Assembly (NCBI RefSeq): GCF_033845285.1
Contig: NZ_JAWXCX010000001.1
Coordinates: 1,813,495-1,877,494 of the forward strand
Source: Marinococcus sp. PL1-022
GTDB lineage: Bacteria > Bacillota > Bacilli > Bacillales > Marinococcaceae
DNA: 64,000 nt
Direction of reading: 5' to 3'
Part shown: positions 53,114 to 61,706 of the stretch, piece after piece
Position numbering within the stretch: the stretch's first letter is position 1
How the letters are laid out: each line of letters begins with the position of its first letter
The notes under the pieces: generated by a model
What the model saw: the letters and a program-made list of their open reading frames with translations, nothing else
Database searches by the model: none
Told to the model about the DNA's origin: nothing
Translations under genes and position numbers: made by a program

Positions 53114-53896
53114 ATGGATGTAGGTTTATTAATGGAGTACAGCTGGGTGCTGGTTATACTTGTCCTGCTTGAGGGTGTGTTAGCAGCTGATAACGCGATG
53201 GTTTTAGCGGTAATGGTTAAGGACCTGCCCGAAAAACAGCGGAAAAAAGCTCTTTTTTACGGATTATTTGGCGCTTTTCTTTTCCGCTTTGGATCGCTGT
53301 TTATCATCAGTTTTCTGGCGGGTGTATGGCAGGTCCAGGCTATTGGCGCGGCTTACCTTCTCTATATCGCCATTAATCATATTATCAGGCACCTCGTCCG
53401 CCACCGCCAGCAGCAAAGCGAGATTGCTGTAACTAAAGAAAATAAATCACCCGGTTTTTGGAAAACTGTGTTGAAGGTCGAGGTTGCAGATATTGCTTTT
53501 GCCGTCGATTCAATTCTTGCAGGTGTCGCTCTTGCTATTACCCTTCCACCCTCCGGGCTCCCGGCCATTGGCGGGCTTGACGGTGGAATCTTCGCTGTCA
53601 TTTTACTCGGTGGATTAATCGGGGTTATTATTATGCGGTTTGCTGCCAGTAAATTTGTTACTCTGCTGGAAAAACGTCCAGGTCTTGAGATCACGGCCTT
53701 TGTGATCGTTGGCTGGGTCGGTGTAAAACTCGCCGTTTATGCTTTGAGTCACCCGGCGCTGCACGTTATTCCAGAAGCATTTTCCCATTCACCGCTCTGG
53801 AAGGCTTCCTTCTATATTGTCCTCGTTGTAATTGCGGCCAGCGGCTGGTTTTTATCCAGCCCAAAATCTGCAGATGAAACAGCGAAAGAACGTTAA
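53114..53896 (+). CDS. TerC/YkoY-family Mn exporter-like membrane protein
   Basis: A 260-residue TerC-family protein with seven to eight helices and the family's acidic motifs LEGVLAADNAMVLAVMV near the start and VEVADIAFAVDSILAGVAL in the middle. In B. subtilis the homologues (YkoY/MeeY) export manganese to metalate secreted enzymes. The ATG at 53114 has AAGGAG 10 nt upstream; the ATG at 53084 lies too near the riboswitch terminator. Expression is set by the Mn riboswitch directly upstream, which supports the manganese role. Confidence 0.9.
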   Translation: MDVGLLMEYSWVLVILVLLEGVLAADNAMVLAVMVKDLPEKQRKKALFYGLFGAFLFRFGSLFIISFLAGVWQVQAIGAAYLLYIAINHIIRHLVRHRQQQSEIAVTKENKSPGFWKTVLKVEVADIAFAVDSILAGVALAITLPPSGLPAIGGLDGGIFAVILLGGLIGVIIMRFAASKFVTLLEKRPGLEITAFVIVGWVGVKLAVYALSHPALHVIPEAFSHSPLWKASFYIVLVVIAASGWFLSSPKSADETAKER

Positions 53897-53930
53897 TCGT
53901 TAATGCAGACTTAGCTTTGCATATAAAACC

Positions 53931-53971
53931 AGGCGCCTTTAAGCAGATGAAAGCTTAAGGGTGCTTTTTTC
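53931..53971 (+). terminator. Terminator of the TerC gene
   Basis: GGCGCCTTTAAG and CTTAAGGGTGC arms with a 10-nt loop, followed by TTTTTT. Confidence 0.82.
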
Positions 53972-54074
53972 ACAGCGTTTTCAAGCTTGGAAGTTTATTT
54001 ATACAGATTGGAGGTAAAAAAGAATTAGATAAAAATTTAATTTCACGGCTGACGAAAGCCGAAGGAGCATGCTT

Positions 54075-54848
54075 ATGCCATTTTTTACTTCAACAAGCAC
54101 ATCACTCTATTATGAACAGCGGGGCCAGGGGCCTGTGCTTTTATTTATTTCCCCTCCCGGCCTTGGCTGTACGGCCTTTGAGCAGCAGCATCCGCTTGAA
54201 GATCAGTTCAAAGTCGTTACCTTCGATCCACGCGGAAATGGAAGAAGCGAACGCGGGGACACTGCTGACGGCACCATCAGCCAGTGGACAGAGGATATTT
54301 ACGCCCTGGTATCTCATCTTGAGACTTCCCAGGTTATTCTCTGCGGCTATTCCTTTGGCGGACTCCCCGCTCAGGAATTTGCTTACAGATATCCTGAAAA
54401 GACAAAAGCACTCGTATTAATCAGCAGCTTTCCAAAAGTACGAACGTATATGCTGGCCGGGAAATTCCGTCTTGGCATTTGGAGCACATACGAAAATCTG
54501 CTGGGAACGCTTGGCAAAGGGCTCGCCTTTTCTCATACCAAAAAGCAGGACCAGCAGGCGCGCATCGAAAAAAATATTGAAAACAGCGACCCCGGTGTTT
54601 TAGAGCAGATGTATTTGAACGGCAGGCACTATGACAGCACCGGCCTTCTCCCTTATATCACCTGTCCCGTGCTTACGATATTTGGCAGCAATGACGTGTT
54701 CGTAAAAAAACATCAGCATGATTTTAAAGCCCGGCTTCCCAACATGCACAATGTTCATATTCAGGGTAAAGTACACCAGCTTCCCACCAGAGCCTCCAAC
54801 GAGGTGAACGCTATTATCAGAAATTTTGTTAACAACGATGTTTACTGA
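54075..54848 (+). CDS. Alpha/beta hydrolase
   Basis: A 257-residue alpha/beta-hydrolase fold enzyme with Ser93 in the nucleophile elbow GYSFGG, Asp207 in FGSNDVFV and His234 in GKVHQLP. The ATG at 54075 is preferred (AGGAG 7 nt upstream) over 54069. Family members include esterases, lipases and lactonases; substrate unknown. Single gene. Confidence 0.87.
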   Translation: MPFFTSTSTSLYYEQRGQGPVLLFISPPGLGCTAFEQQHPLEDQFKVVTFDPRGNGRSERGDTADGTISQWTEDIYALVSHLETSQVILCGYSFGGLPAQEFAYRYPEKTKALVLISSFPKVRTYMLAGKFRLGIWSTYENLLGTLGKGLAFSHTKKQDQQARIEKNIENSDPGVLEQMYLNGRHYDSTGLLPYITCPVLTIFGSNDVFVKKHQHDFKARLPNMHNVHIQGKVHQLPTRASNEVNAIIRNFVNNDVY

Positions 54849-54935
54849 AGAAGCATAAAGGATATATGCTTATAGTTCATTCTTACTTTGCATATCAGAC
54901 ACGGCGGTAATGGTTGGATAATAAGCTAACCCATG

Positions 54936-54976
54936 AGCCAGCAAAAGAAATCTTTTTTCTTGCTGACTCTTTTTTT
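54936..54976 (+). terminator. Terminator of the alpha/beta hydrolase gene
   Basis: AGCCAGCAAAAGAAA and TTTTCTTGCTGACT arms, followed by CTTTTTTT. Confidence 0.85.
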
Positions 54977-55025
54977 AATTTCCTGAACCATTTATTCCAT
55001 ATTTTAACAAAAAGGAGTAGATATA

Positions 55026-55622
55026 ATGAGTAACACATCAACCGGCAAAACACTGCCAATTGTTGCGCTTTCAGCTGCGGCTATCGGGGGAGGCGTATAC
55101 TGGTATGCGAAAAGATCCGGTAGTACCAGCGAGAGCGGCAGCAGCGAAGGCATCAAAGATAAAGTAAACAAAGCGAACCAGGAAGTCGATACGGATGAAC
55201 TGAAAAGCCGTTTTCAACGCACAGTAGAGCTCGCCAAGCAGGCAACGACCCAGCTTCAGGAGATTTACAATGATTACGGCAAAGACATTATTGAGCAGAT
55301 CCAGCAGGTGAAAAAAGACTCCGAAGGTGTAGTATCCACAGCAAAAGAAGCCGGTGATGAGCTGAAGGATGTAGCTGACACAGCAAAAGAAGCTGAACAG
55401 GAGCTCGAAGGAGTCAAGGACCAGGCAAAACAGGGCGCAGAGCACATTTCTGCCTCTGATTCTTCCTCTGATAATTCCGGCTCTTCTTCTGAAAGCAGTA
55501 CCAATCAAAATATCCAGGAGTCACCGGAAGAAGAGATAAAAAGAAAAGACGATCAGGCGGACATTGAGCCGCAGGAAGAAGGAAAAAATCAGCGGGACCC
55601 AAACAGCAGGGATAATAACTAA
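55026..55622 (+). CDS. YtxH-like membrane-anchored coiled-coil protein
   Basis: A 198-residue protein with one N-terminal helix (about 10-28, PIVALSAAAIGGGVYWYA), a long helical region (about 45-140) and a Ser/Glu/Asp-rich disordered tail, the YtxH/GvpQ-like architecture linked with general stress and envelope in Bacillus. Strong AAAGGAG. Function unknown. Similar layout to the GvpO-like protein at 32247. Confidence 0.7.
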   Translation: MSNTSTGKTLPIVALSAAAIGGGVYWYAKRSGSTSESGSSEGIKDKVNKANQEVDTDELKSRFQRTVELAKQATTQLQEIYNDYGKDIIEQIQQVKKDSEGVVSTAKEAGDELKDVADTAKEAEQELEGVKDQAKQGAEHISASDSSSDNSGSSSESSTNQNIQESPEEEIKRKDDQADIEPQEEGKNQRDPNSRDNN

Positions 55623-55659
55623 GCTTCTCTCCGCAGAAAAGATTTCTAAAACGAGTTAA

Positions 55660-55690
55660 ACCACCAGGGCCTGGGCCTGGTGGTATTTTA
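55660..55690 (+). terminator. Terminator of the YtxH-like gene
   Basis: ACCACCAGG / CCTGGTGGT stem with a 7-nt loop, followed by ATTTTA. Confidence 0.8.
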
Positions 55691-55864
55691 TGTTCCGTTC
55701 ATATATCAGTTTTTTCCGCATACTTTTCGTCATCTGCGTAAGCTTTGTGTATAAGCAGACTAAAACCGCCGGATATAATAACATCCCGCGGCTCCAATCG
55801 TTTATATTTACCACTATAGCAACATACATAAAATCCCATTTTAGGATTTCAACTTCCCTATTAG

Positions 55865-55886
55865 AAAAAAGAGCAGAATTTCTGCT
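55865..55886 (-). terminator. Terminator of the carotenoid operon
   Basis: On the minus strand AGCAGA, AAT loop, TCTGCT, then CTTTTTT, about 40 bp after the crtM stop. The stem is short but tight. Confidence 0.65.
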
Positions 55887-55924
55887 TTTTCGGCCGGCCT
55901 TCTTCTGCTCCTGCTTAATATCCT

Positions 55925-56767
55925 TCAGGAGGAAAGCCTTTTTAAAATACTCCATTTGTCCCGTTTAGAAACGTAAGCCCGCTCCTTAAACACCTGGTAA
56001 TCGTTTTTCCGTACCGATTCTAAAATTGCCTGATACATATAAGCAGCGCCCTTGACGGGATACCTTGCATCCTTCGGATACTGTTCAATAGATTCAAGTG
56101 CCTCTGTATACAGCTCCTCTGCGCGTGCGGCCGTCTCCTCCCATGCCCGGACAAATGACGGGTCAAGGCGGTGTTCGTAAAGATCCCTGGTGGTATAGCC
56201 GTGCTTTTCAAGTATTTCAACAGGGAAATAAATGCGCCCCCGCTCCAGATCTTCACCTACATCGCGAAGAATATTTGTCAGCTGCATCGCTTTTCCAAGG
56301 GCGATTGCGCCCGGCTTCAGGTGTTCAAAACGCTCCGGGGAAAGGATAGGCAGAAGCATCAGTCCTACAGTTCCTGCTACATAATAGGAATACCCTTCAA
56401 CTTCTTCCAGTGTGTAATAAAAAATTTTTTCCAAATCCATATACTGCCCCTGGATCATATCCAAAAAAGGCTGTACTTCCATATCAAATCGCTCGAAAGT
56501 ATCTCTCAGTGCAATCCACTGCGGGGATGGCTGATAAAATGGATCGCGGAGAAACTGATGAAACATGATTTCAAATTCCTTTAATTCCTCTTCCGGATTT
56601 TCTCCTTCATCCACAATATCATCGACAGTCCGGCAAAAAGCATAGACGGCCCAGACGCCCCGCCTTTTTTCAAGCGGCAGAATATCAAAAGCTTTCGAAA
56701 AAGTTTTGCTGTGCATGGTAATAATACGATGACATTCTTCGTATGCTTCTTCTAACGTTGGTTTCAT
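55925..56767 (-). CDS. crtM: Squalene/phytoene synthase, probable dehydrosqualene synthase
   Basis: A 280-residue trans-isoprenyl head-to-head synthase. The two Asp-rich motifs are present: FCRTVDDIVDE (about residues 47-57) and NILRDVGEDLERGRIYFP (about 163-180); MLLPIL and GKAMQLTNI fit the family. Together with two CrtN-type desaturases and no CrtY/CrtI set, the C30 reaction (two farnesyl-PP to dehydrosqualene) is likely. The ATG at 56767 is preferred by the GAGGGG site. Last gene of the operon. Confidence 0.9.
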   Translation of the reverse strand: MKPTLEEAYEECHRIITMHSKTFSKAFDILPLEKRRGVWAVYAFCRTVDDIVDEGENPEEELKEFEIMFHQFLRDPFYQPSPQWIALRDTFERFDMEVQPFLDMIQGQYMDLEKIFYYTLEEVEGYSYYVAGTVGLMLLPILSPERFEHLKPGAIALGKAMQLTNILRDVGEDLERGRIYFPVEILEKHGYTTRDLYEHRLDPSFVRAWEETAARAEELYTEALESIEQYPKDARYPVKGAAYMYQAILESVRKNDYQVFKERAYVSKRDKWSILKRLSS

Positions 56768-56831
56768 ACTTCTCATCCCCTCTCCCGCGTGTCAGAAGCC
56801 AAGTGGTGGTTGGTCCCCTGCCGGGTGTTTA

Positions 56832-58280
56832 TCAGAACATATCCTGCTTTCTCCCTGTTTTGAGATGCTCTGCTAGCAGTTTTGCTCCCTGCATGACAAT
56901 TGGAACACCGCCACCGGGATGCGTAGAAGCGCCTACCGCGTATACGTTGCTGTAGGAGAACGGCTTAAGCTGCGGCCGGAAAGCACCTGATTGGGCAAAG
57001 CTTGGAGCGATGCCAAAGCTGCCTCCTTCATACAGCCCATATCTGCCGGCATCCTGAGGCGTCCGGATCTGCATCCACTGAATCGAAGAACGCAGGTGCG
57101 GGAACCCTTTTTTCTCGACCGTCTCCAAAATAGACTGAATAAACTCTTCCTGCACCTCCCAGTCGACGTTGTCTCCTGATGGCACGGGAACGAGCAGATA
57201 CAGCACACTCTTACCTTCCGGGGCGAGGGTAGAGTCTATTAATGACGGGTGGAATGCATAAATACTCGGCTCGTCCGGTAAATCCTTCTTGTCAAAAACC
57301 TGCTTCATTTGATGATCAAAATTGCTGCCCATAAAAAACTGGTGTATAGATGCCTTTGTATATATTTTGTCTAATCCCAAATAAATTAGCAAGCATCCTG
57401 ATGAAGAAGTGTATTTTTTTTGTGATTTATTTTCCACCAGCTGTTCTGCCGCTGGAAGCTCACAGTTACAGATCAGCCGGTCTGCCGGTTCTACCCGCTT
57501 ATTCGTTTTCAGGGCAGTAAATACCTGTCCCTTCGACTGGATGCTTAATGCTGTTTCTTCAAACCGGAATGTCACTCCGCGACGATCCAGCTCTTCTTTT
57601 ATTTTCTCGATCAGCATTGCATACCCTCCGTGGATATACCAAATGCCGTGATACTGTTCACTGAAGGAGACCAGGGAGTAAATACCGGGGGTAGAGGCAG
57701 GATTGCCGCCAATGTAAAGCGTCTGCAGGGAATACGCGTCCCGGAGCCGGGGGTCTGTAAAATAATCAGCCACCTGCGCTCTAACCGACTGATAAGCCTT
57801 CATCTGCCATAGGGAACGGATATTAGCCGCAGTGAAAAACTCCCGTTTGCGCATAAATGAACGGGATAAAAAATCTTTTTCCCCCTGGAGAAAATTTTTC
57901 TTCATATCGTTCATGAATCTTTCAAAATTATCTTCTTCCCCGGGAAAAGTCCTTGCCATCTCTTCTTTCTGTTTTTCAGGATCACTCCATTTGTAAAATT
58001 CCGTGCCGTCGGCGAAAACCATCCGGTATAATGGATCAATCCGTTCCATATCAAGCACTTCCGGGTCCATCCCCGCTTCAGCAAGTATTGCTTTAATTGT
58101 TTCGGGCAGCAGCACGATCGTTGGCCCCTCATCGACTTTAAAACCGTCCTGCTCTACCCATTTGATCCTCCCGCCTGCTTCTTTATCCTTTTCCACTATC
58201 GTTACTTCTTCACCCGCCTGGGTCCTATAGAGAGCTGTCACAAGTCCGCCGATCCCGCTTCCCACGATAATATTTTTCAT
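56832..58280 (-). CDS. CrtN/CrtP-type carotenoid desaturase or oxidase
   Basis: A 482-residue FAD-dependent enzyme with IIVGSGIGGLVTALYRTQAGEEVTIVEKD, EGPTIVLLP, TLYIGGNPASTPGIYSLV and the C-terminal FAD motif VYAVGASTHPGGGVPIVMQGAKL. It resembles staphylococcal CrtN and its paralogues. It overlaps the upstream desaturase by 4 bp, so both are coupled. Whether it desaturates dehydrosqualene or oxidises the end group (CrtP-like) cannot be settled by eye. Confidence 0.87.
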   Translation of the reverse strand: MKNIIVGSGIGGLVTALYRTQAGEEVTIVEKDKEAGGRIKWVEQDGFKVDEGPTIVLLPETIKAILAEAGMDPEVLDMERIDPLYRMVFADGTEFYKWSDPEKQKEEMARTFPGEEDNFERFMNDMKKNFLQGEKDFLSRSFMRKREFFTAANIRSLWQMKAYQSVRAQVADYFTDPRLRDAYSLQTLYIGGNPASTPGIYSLVSFSEQYHGIWYIHGGYAMLIEKIKEELDRRGVTFRFEETALSIQSKGQVFTALKTNKRVEPADRLICNCELPAAEQLVENKSQKKYTSSSGCLLIYLGLDKIYTKASIHQFFMGSNFDHQMKQVFDKKDLPDEPSIYAFHPSLIDSTLAPEGKSVLYLLVPVPSGDNVDWEVQEEFIQSILETVEKKGFPHLRSSIQWMQIRTPQDAGRYGLYEGGSFGIAPSFAQSGAFRPQLKPFSYSNVYAVGASTHPGGGVPIVMQGAKLLAEHLKTGRKQDMF

Positions 58281-59773
58281 TGCGCCCGCTCCCTGGAATA
58301 TTTAGCCGTCAGTGCCTGAGCAGTGATTCTGCCGGATACAATAATCGTCGGCAGGCCGCTGCCGGGATGCGTACCTCCGCCAACAAGCCAGCAGTTCCCG
58401 ACATCTTCGAACTTGTTATGCGGACGAAAATACATCATCTGATTTAAGCGGTGGGACAAATTAAACACGGCTCCTTCGTACACGTTACTGTCGATCTGCC
58501 AGTCTGTGGGCGTATAAATTTTTTCCACTTCAATATGATCCCGGAGTCCTTTAAAATGCGAACGACTTTCCACCTGATCAAGCACCAGGTCCCGAAAGCT
58601 GTCCTTATTGTTCTCCCAGTCGATGCCGCTCTGGTTGTTTGGTACCGGGGCAAGCATATAAATTGGCGATTTTCCGGCAGGCGCCAGCGTGTCGTCGGTA
58701 ACAGCCGGATTATGAATATAGATCGACGGATCATCCGAAACAATTTTTTCATGAATCATTTCTTCCACATTCTTTTTATAGTCCTCGGAAAAAACGATAG
58801 AATGGTGGGCTGCTTCGGGATAGGTAGTGTCCACGCCGGCATACAGCATAAACGCCGAGCAGGAATAGTCTTTTTCAGCCACTTTTTCTTTTTTCCATTT
58901 CTTCAGCGGTTCATCAAACAATTCGGTAGCAGCGTAGGCGAAATCTGCATTAACCACTACTTCATCTGCTCCAAACACTTCCCCGTTTTCAAGCTCCACC
59001 CCCACGGCCTGTTGTTTTTTCGTACGGATCTTTTTAACCGGCGTATTCAAATAAAGATGGCCGCCGTCCTCTTCAAATGCTTTAGCCATTGCTTTTGGTA
59101 TCTGGTTCAATCCCCCCGTAGGATGAACAATTCCGTATTCATGCTCCATGTAGGAAAGAATGCTGAACGCCCCTGGGCAGTCCCATGGTGACATTCCTAA
59201 ATATTTGGACTGAAAGGTAAAAGAAAGCTTCAGCCGCTCATCGGAAAAATACTGGCTCAGCACATCGTAGACAGATTTCCCGAGTGCCAGGTGCGGAAGG
59301 GCTTTAAGCGTCCGGGGCTTCATATAGTCCAGGAGCGATCCGTGTTCATGCTCAAGCACCGGCAGAAGTGCCTCCCACCGTTTGCCCAGATCATGCATAA
59401 AACGATCATATCCCTTCTCATCGCCTGGAAAGGAAGCAGCGATCCGCCGTTTCATTTCCTGCTTATTGGAAGTCGGACGGAAGCTTGAATCTTCGAAAAA
59501 TAATTCATACATTGGATCCAAATAATTCCAGGAAATATAGTGTGCCAGATCTTTTCCAGTGGCTGAAAAAATTTCCTCAACAATATGAGGCATGCTTAAA
59601 AATGTCGGGCCTTTATCAAAGCGGTATCCGTCAACGTCCACGTGGGACGTACGCCCGCCCGGCTTATCGTCCTTTTCGAACACACTCACCTGAAAACCCT
59701 GACTTTGCAGCAGCATGGCAGCGGTAAGTCCTCCGGGGCCCGCCCCTACGACCGCAATTCGTGTCTCTCTCAC
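58277..59773 (-). CDS. CrtN/CrtI-type carotenoid desaturase
   Basis: A 498-residue FAD-dependent desaturase: IAVVGAGPGGLTAAMLLQSQGFQVSVFEKDD, DKGPTFLSMP, FQSKYLGMSPWDCPGAFSIL, SCSAFMLYAGVDT and the end CWLVGGGTHPGSGLPTIIVSGR. GTG start with AGAGGGG 9 nt upstream. First gene of the crt operon, behind a sigma-B-like promoter. The pigments should protect the membrane against light, oxidants and salt. Confidence 0.88.
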   Translation of the reverse strand: MRETRIAVVGAGPGGLTAAMLLQSQGFQVSVFEKDDKPGGRTSHVDVDGYRFDKGPTFLSMPHIVEEIFSATGKDLAHYISWNYLDPMYELFFEDSSFRPTSNKQEMKRRIAASFPGDEKGYDRFMHDLGKRWEALLPVLEHEHGSLLDYMKPRTLKALPHLALGKSVYDVLSQYFSDERLKLSFTFQSKYLGMSPWDCPGAFSILSYMEHEYGIVHPTGGLNQIPKAMAKAFEEDGGHLYLNTPVKKIRTKKQQAVGVELENGEVFGADEVVVNADFAYAATELFDEPLKKWKKEKVAEKDYSCSAFMLYAGVDTTYPEAAHHSIVFSEDYKKNVEEMIHEKIVSDDPSIYIHNPAVTDDTLAPAGKSPIYMLAPVPNNQSGIDWENNKDSFRDLVLDQVESRSHFKGLRDHIEVEKIYTPTDWQIDSNVYEGAVFNLSHRLNQMMYFRPHNKFEDVGNCWLVGGGTHPGSGLPTIIVSGRITAQALTAKYSRERAQ

Positions 59774-59822
59774 TCCAAAAAGCCCCTCTCTGTCAAAACC
59801 TAATGTTCATGTCCAAAGTTTT

Positions 59823-59847
59823 ATTCCCGTTTTTTTGCATTCTCAAC
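59823..59847 (-). promoter_or_regulatory. Candidate sigma-B promoter of the carotenoid operon
   Basis: On the minus strand GTTGAG, a 13-bp spacer and GGGAAT: two and one mismatches to sigma-B GTTTAA / GGGTAT. About 50 bp before the GTG start. The staphyloxanthin operon of S. aureus is sigma-B dependent. Confidence 0.45.
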
Positions 59848-59886
59848 CTGCCCAAAAGCCTGGGAAAATAGACATTGTAAAAGCAT

Positions 59887-59913
59887 AAAAAAGACCTTTC
59901 AGAAAGAAAGGTC
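59887..59913 (-). terminator. Terminator of the fructosamine-kinase operon
   Basis: GACCTTTC / GAAAGGTC with a 5-nt loop and TTTTTT on the minus strand, directly after the 59918 stop. Confidence 0.85.
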
Positions 59914-59917
59914 CCGT

Positions 59918-60772
59918 TCAGCTGGTTCTGCTGTATAATGCAAGCACCCGGTCCACCTGCGCCCCATACATTTCCCCGAACACGTTTAAATGAACAAGCA
60001 AATAATACAGCTGATAGAGAGGCATCCGTTCCTCAAATTCAGCTTCCACCGGCTGAATGGTTTCATAAGCCTCATACGTCCGTTCCGGAAAGCCTCCAAA
60101 CAGACGGGTAAAGGCAAGATCAAATTCGTAGTCCCCATACCAGCAAGCAGGATCGATCAAATACGGACGTCCTTCTTCTCCTGTGAGCCAGTTGCCGGCC
60201 CAAAGGTCTCCGTGCAGCTTTACCGGCTGCCGGTCATCGGGTATCCACTCTCCGAGGTGGTCCAGAATGTAGCGAAGGCGGCGGGACCGTTCGTCAGTCA
60301 GTTTACCGAGGGACCTGGCGATTTCCATCTGCGGCCTCAGGCGGTGATCCCTCACAAAACGCACCCAGCTCGTTTCCCATGAATTTTCCTGTGGCAGCTC
60401 CCCGATGAAGTTATCCTCCTCGAGGCCGAAATAATCCCCTGAAGACTGGTGGAGATTGGCCAGATCGATCCCAAGCCACTCATCAGTGCGACTGTCTCCG
60501 CTTCCCTGAATAATGTCCATAATAATAAATTTCTTGGACCAGTGCAGTACGTCAGGCACATGCACCGCTTCCGATTCACGCAGGAATTCGAGTCCGCGTT
60601 TTTCCTGGCGGAAAAAATCATACGGTGCCTCTTCATGCCATTTCAAAAAATAGGAGCGCCGGTTTGTATCCACCCGGTAGGCAGAGCTGATGCTTCCTCC
60701 GGAGAGGCTTGCTATATTGGTCACTTCTGCCTGTGGATCCACGTACCGTATCGCTTTTTGAATATGCTCCAT
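59918..60772 (-). CDS. Fructosamine kinase family protein
   Basis: A 284-residue kinase of the FN3K/aminoglycoside-kinase fold: nucleotide loop SLSGGSISSAYRVDT with the Lys in FLKWHE, catalytic loop KLHGDLWAGNW (about residues 194-204) and metal motif IDPACWYGDYEFDLAF. Such kinases phosphorylate sugar-amine adducts on proteins so that they fall off. It overlaps the phosphatase gene by one base. Deglycating role is inferred from family. Confidence 0.9.
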   Translation of the reverse strand: MEHIQKAIRYVDPQAEVTNIASLSGGSISSAYRVDTNRRSYFLKWHEEAPYDFFRQEKRGLEFLRESEAVHVPDVLHWSKKFIIMDIIQGSGDSRTDEWLGIDLANLHQSSGDYFGLEEDNFIGELPQENSWETSWVRFVRDHRLRPQMEIARSLGKLTDERSRRLRYILDHLGEWIPDDRQPVKLHGDLWAGNWLTGEEGRPYLIDPACWYGDYEFDLAFTRLFGGFPERTYEAYETIQPVEAEFEERMPLYQLYYLLVHLNVFGEMYGAQVDRVLALYSRTS

Positions 60773-61239
60773 TATACATTCTCCTGCTCTCTAATCCATT
60801 GTAGTAAATGAAAGGTACTCGTATTAATCAGTTCAAACACATGGCCGAAATTATTATCAAAATAAGGGTCAGGCACGTCTTCCCTCCGGCGCTCAGGATG
60901 AAAGTCCAACAGTTTCCATACTCTGCCGTCTTTAGTGGAAACGTGAAAATCCTGAAGCATATCAAGGTTCTGATCATCCATAGCCACAATATAATCGGCT
61001 TCTTCTCCGGCCTCCACTACCCGGGCTGTCCCCGGGCCGGCAGATACACCGTGTTGTTCGAGTACACCGATCGTTCCTTCGTGCGGAGAAGAGCCTGCAT
61101 GCCAATCACCGAGTCCGGCCGAGTCCACGCTGATTTTATTTTCCACTCCCGCTTCCTGCAGATGCTTTTGAAAAAGCGCTTCTGCCATTGGCGAACGGCA
61201 GATGTTCCCTAAACAGATAAATAACACCTTTATACTCAT
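60772..61239 (-). CDS. Low-molecular-weight protein-tyrosine-phosphatase
   Basis: A 155-residue phosphatase with the P-loop CLGNICRSP (Cys9 nucleophile, Arg15) and the general acid Asp124 in DVPDPYFD. In characterised pairings LMW-PTPs and fructosamine kinase-like enzymes are linked to deglycation (dephosphorylation of sugar intermediates), and here the stop/start overlap of one base couples them. Protein-tyrosine substrates are equally possible. Confidence 0.93.
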   Translation of the reverse strand: MSIKVLFICLGNICRSPMAEALFQKHLQEAGVENKISVDSAGLGDWHAGSSPHEGTIGVLEQHGVSAGPGTARVVEAGEEADYIVAMDDQNLDMLQDFHVSTKDGRVWKLLDFHPERRREDVPDPYFDNNFGHVFELINTSTFHLLQWIREQENV

Positions 61240-61251
61240 AGCTTCTCTCCT

Positions 61252-61689
61252 TTACCCGTAGAGATGAATAATCATGCCTTTTATCTCCCCGGTCATATCG
61301 AGGAGGGAGAGCGGCTCCTGTTCCTGCTGCAGCATCTGGTCTGTCATTTCCACTAATTTTTTATCAATTTTTTCAATCAGCTGATGGGTTTTGAGCCTGC
61401 CGTCACTGCCAAACGACCTTTCTTCATGCAGATTCAAGCCATGGTCTTTCAGCTCTGTAATAATTTCCCTTACAAGGCGTTTATACTCTTTTAATTCAGG
61501 AATGGTCTGGTGCTCCATCAGACGCCGGCCCTGCTGGTCAAGCTGTTCAAGCATGATACCCATCTGACGGTTGAATGTTTTGGCCTGTTCGGTCTGCATC
61601 ATTTCTGAAAATGGATTTTTTTCGGCTTTTCTCTCCTTTACGTTAGGCAGCGGTGATTTAATATTTCCCTGAAGGCGCTGAATATCCAC
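61252..61689 (-). CDS. YaaR (DUF327) family protein
   Basis: A 145-residue all-helical protein of the YaaR family (NPFSEMMQTEQAKTFNRQMGIMLEQLDQQGRRL ... YKRLVREIITELKDHGLNLHEERSFGSDGRLKTHQLIEKIDKKLVEMTDQML). Function not established; in B. subtilis the gene is by the tmk/holB region. Here it lies between an M20 peptidase and the phosphatase, 12-17 bp apart, so it has joined a different operon. Confidence 0.9.
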   Translation of the reverse strand: MDIQRLQGNIKSPLPNVKERKAEKNPFSEMMQTEQAKTFNRQMGIMLEQLDQQGRRLMEHQTIPELKEYKRLVREIITELKDHGLNLHEERSFGSDGRLKTHQLIEKIDKKLVEMTDQMLQQEQEPLSLLDMTGEIKGMIIHLYG

Positions 61690-61706
61690 GCGTATATTTT
61701 CCTCCT

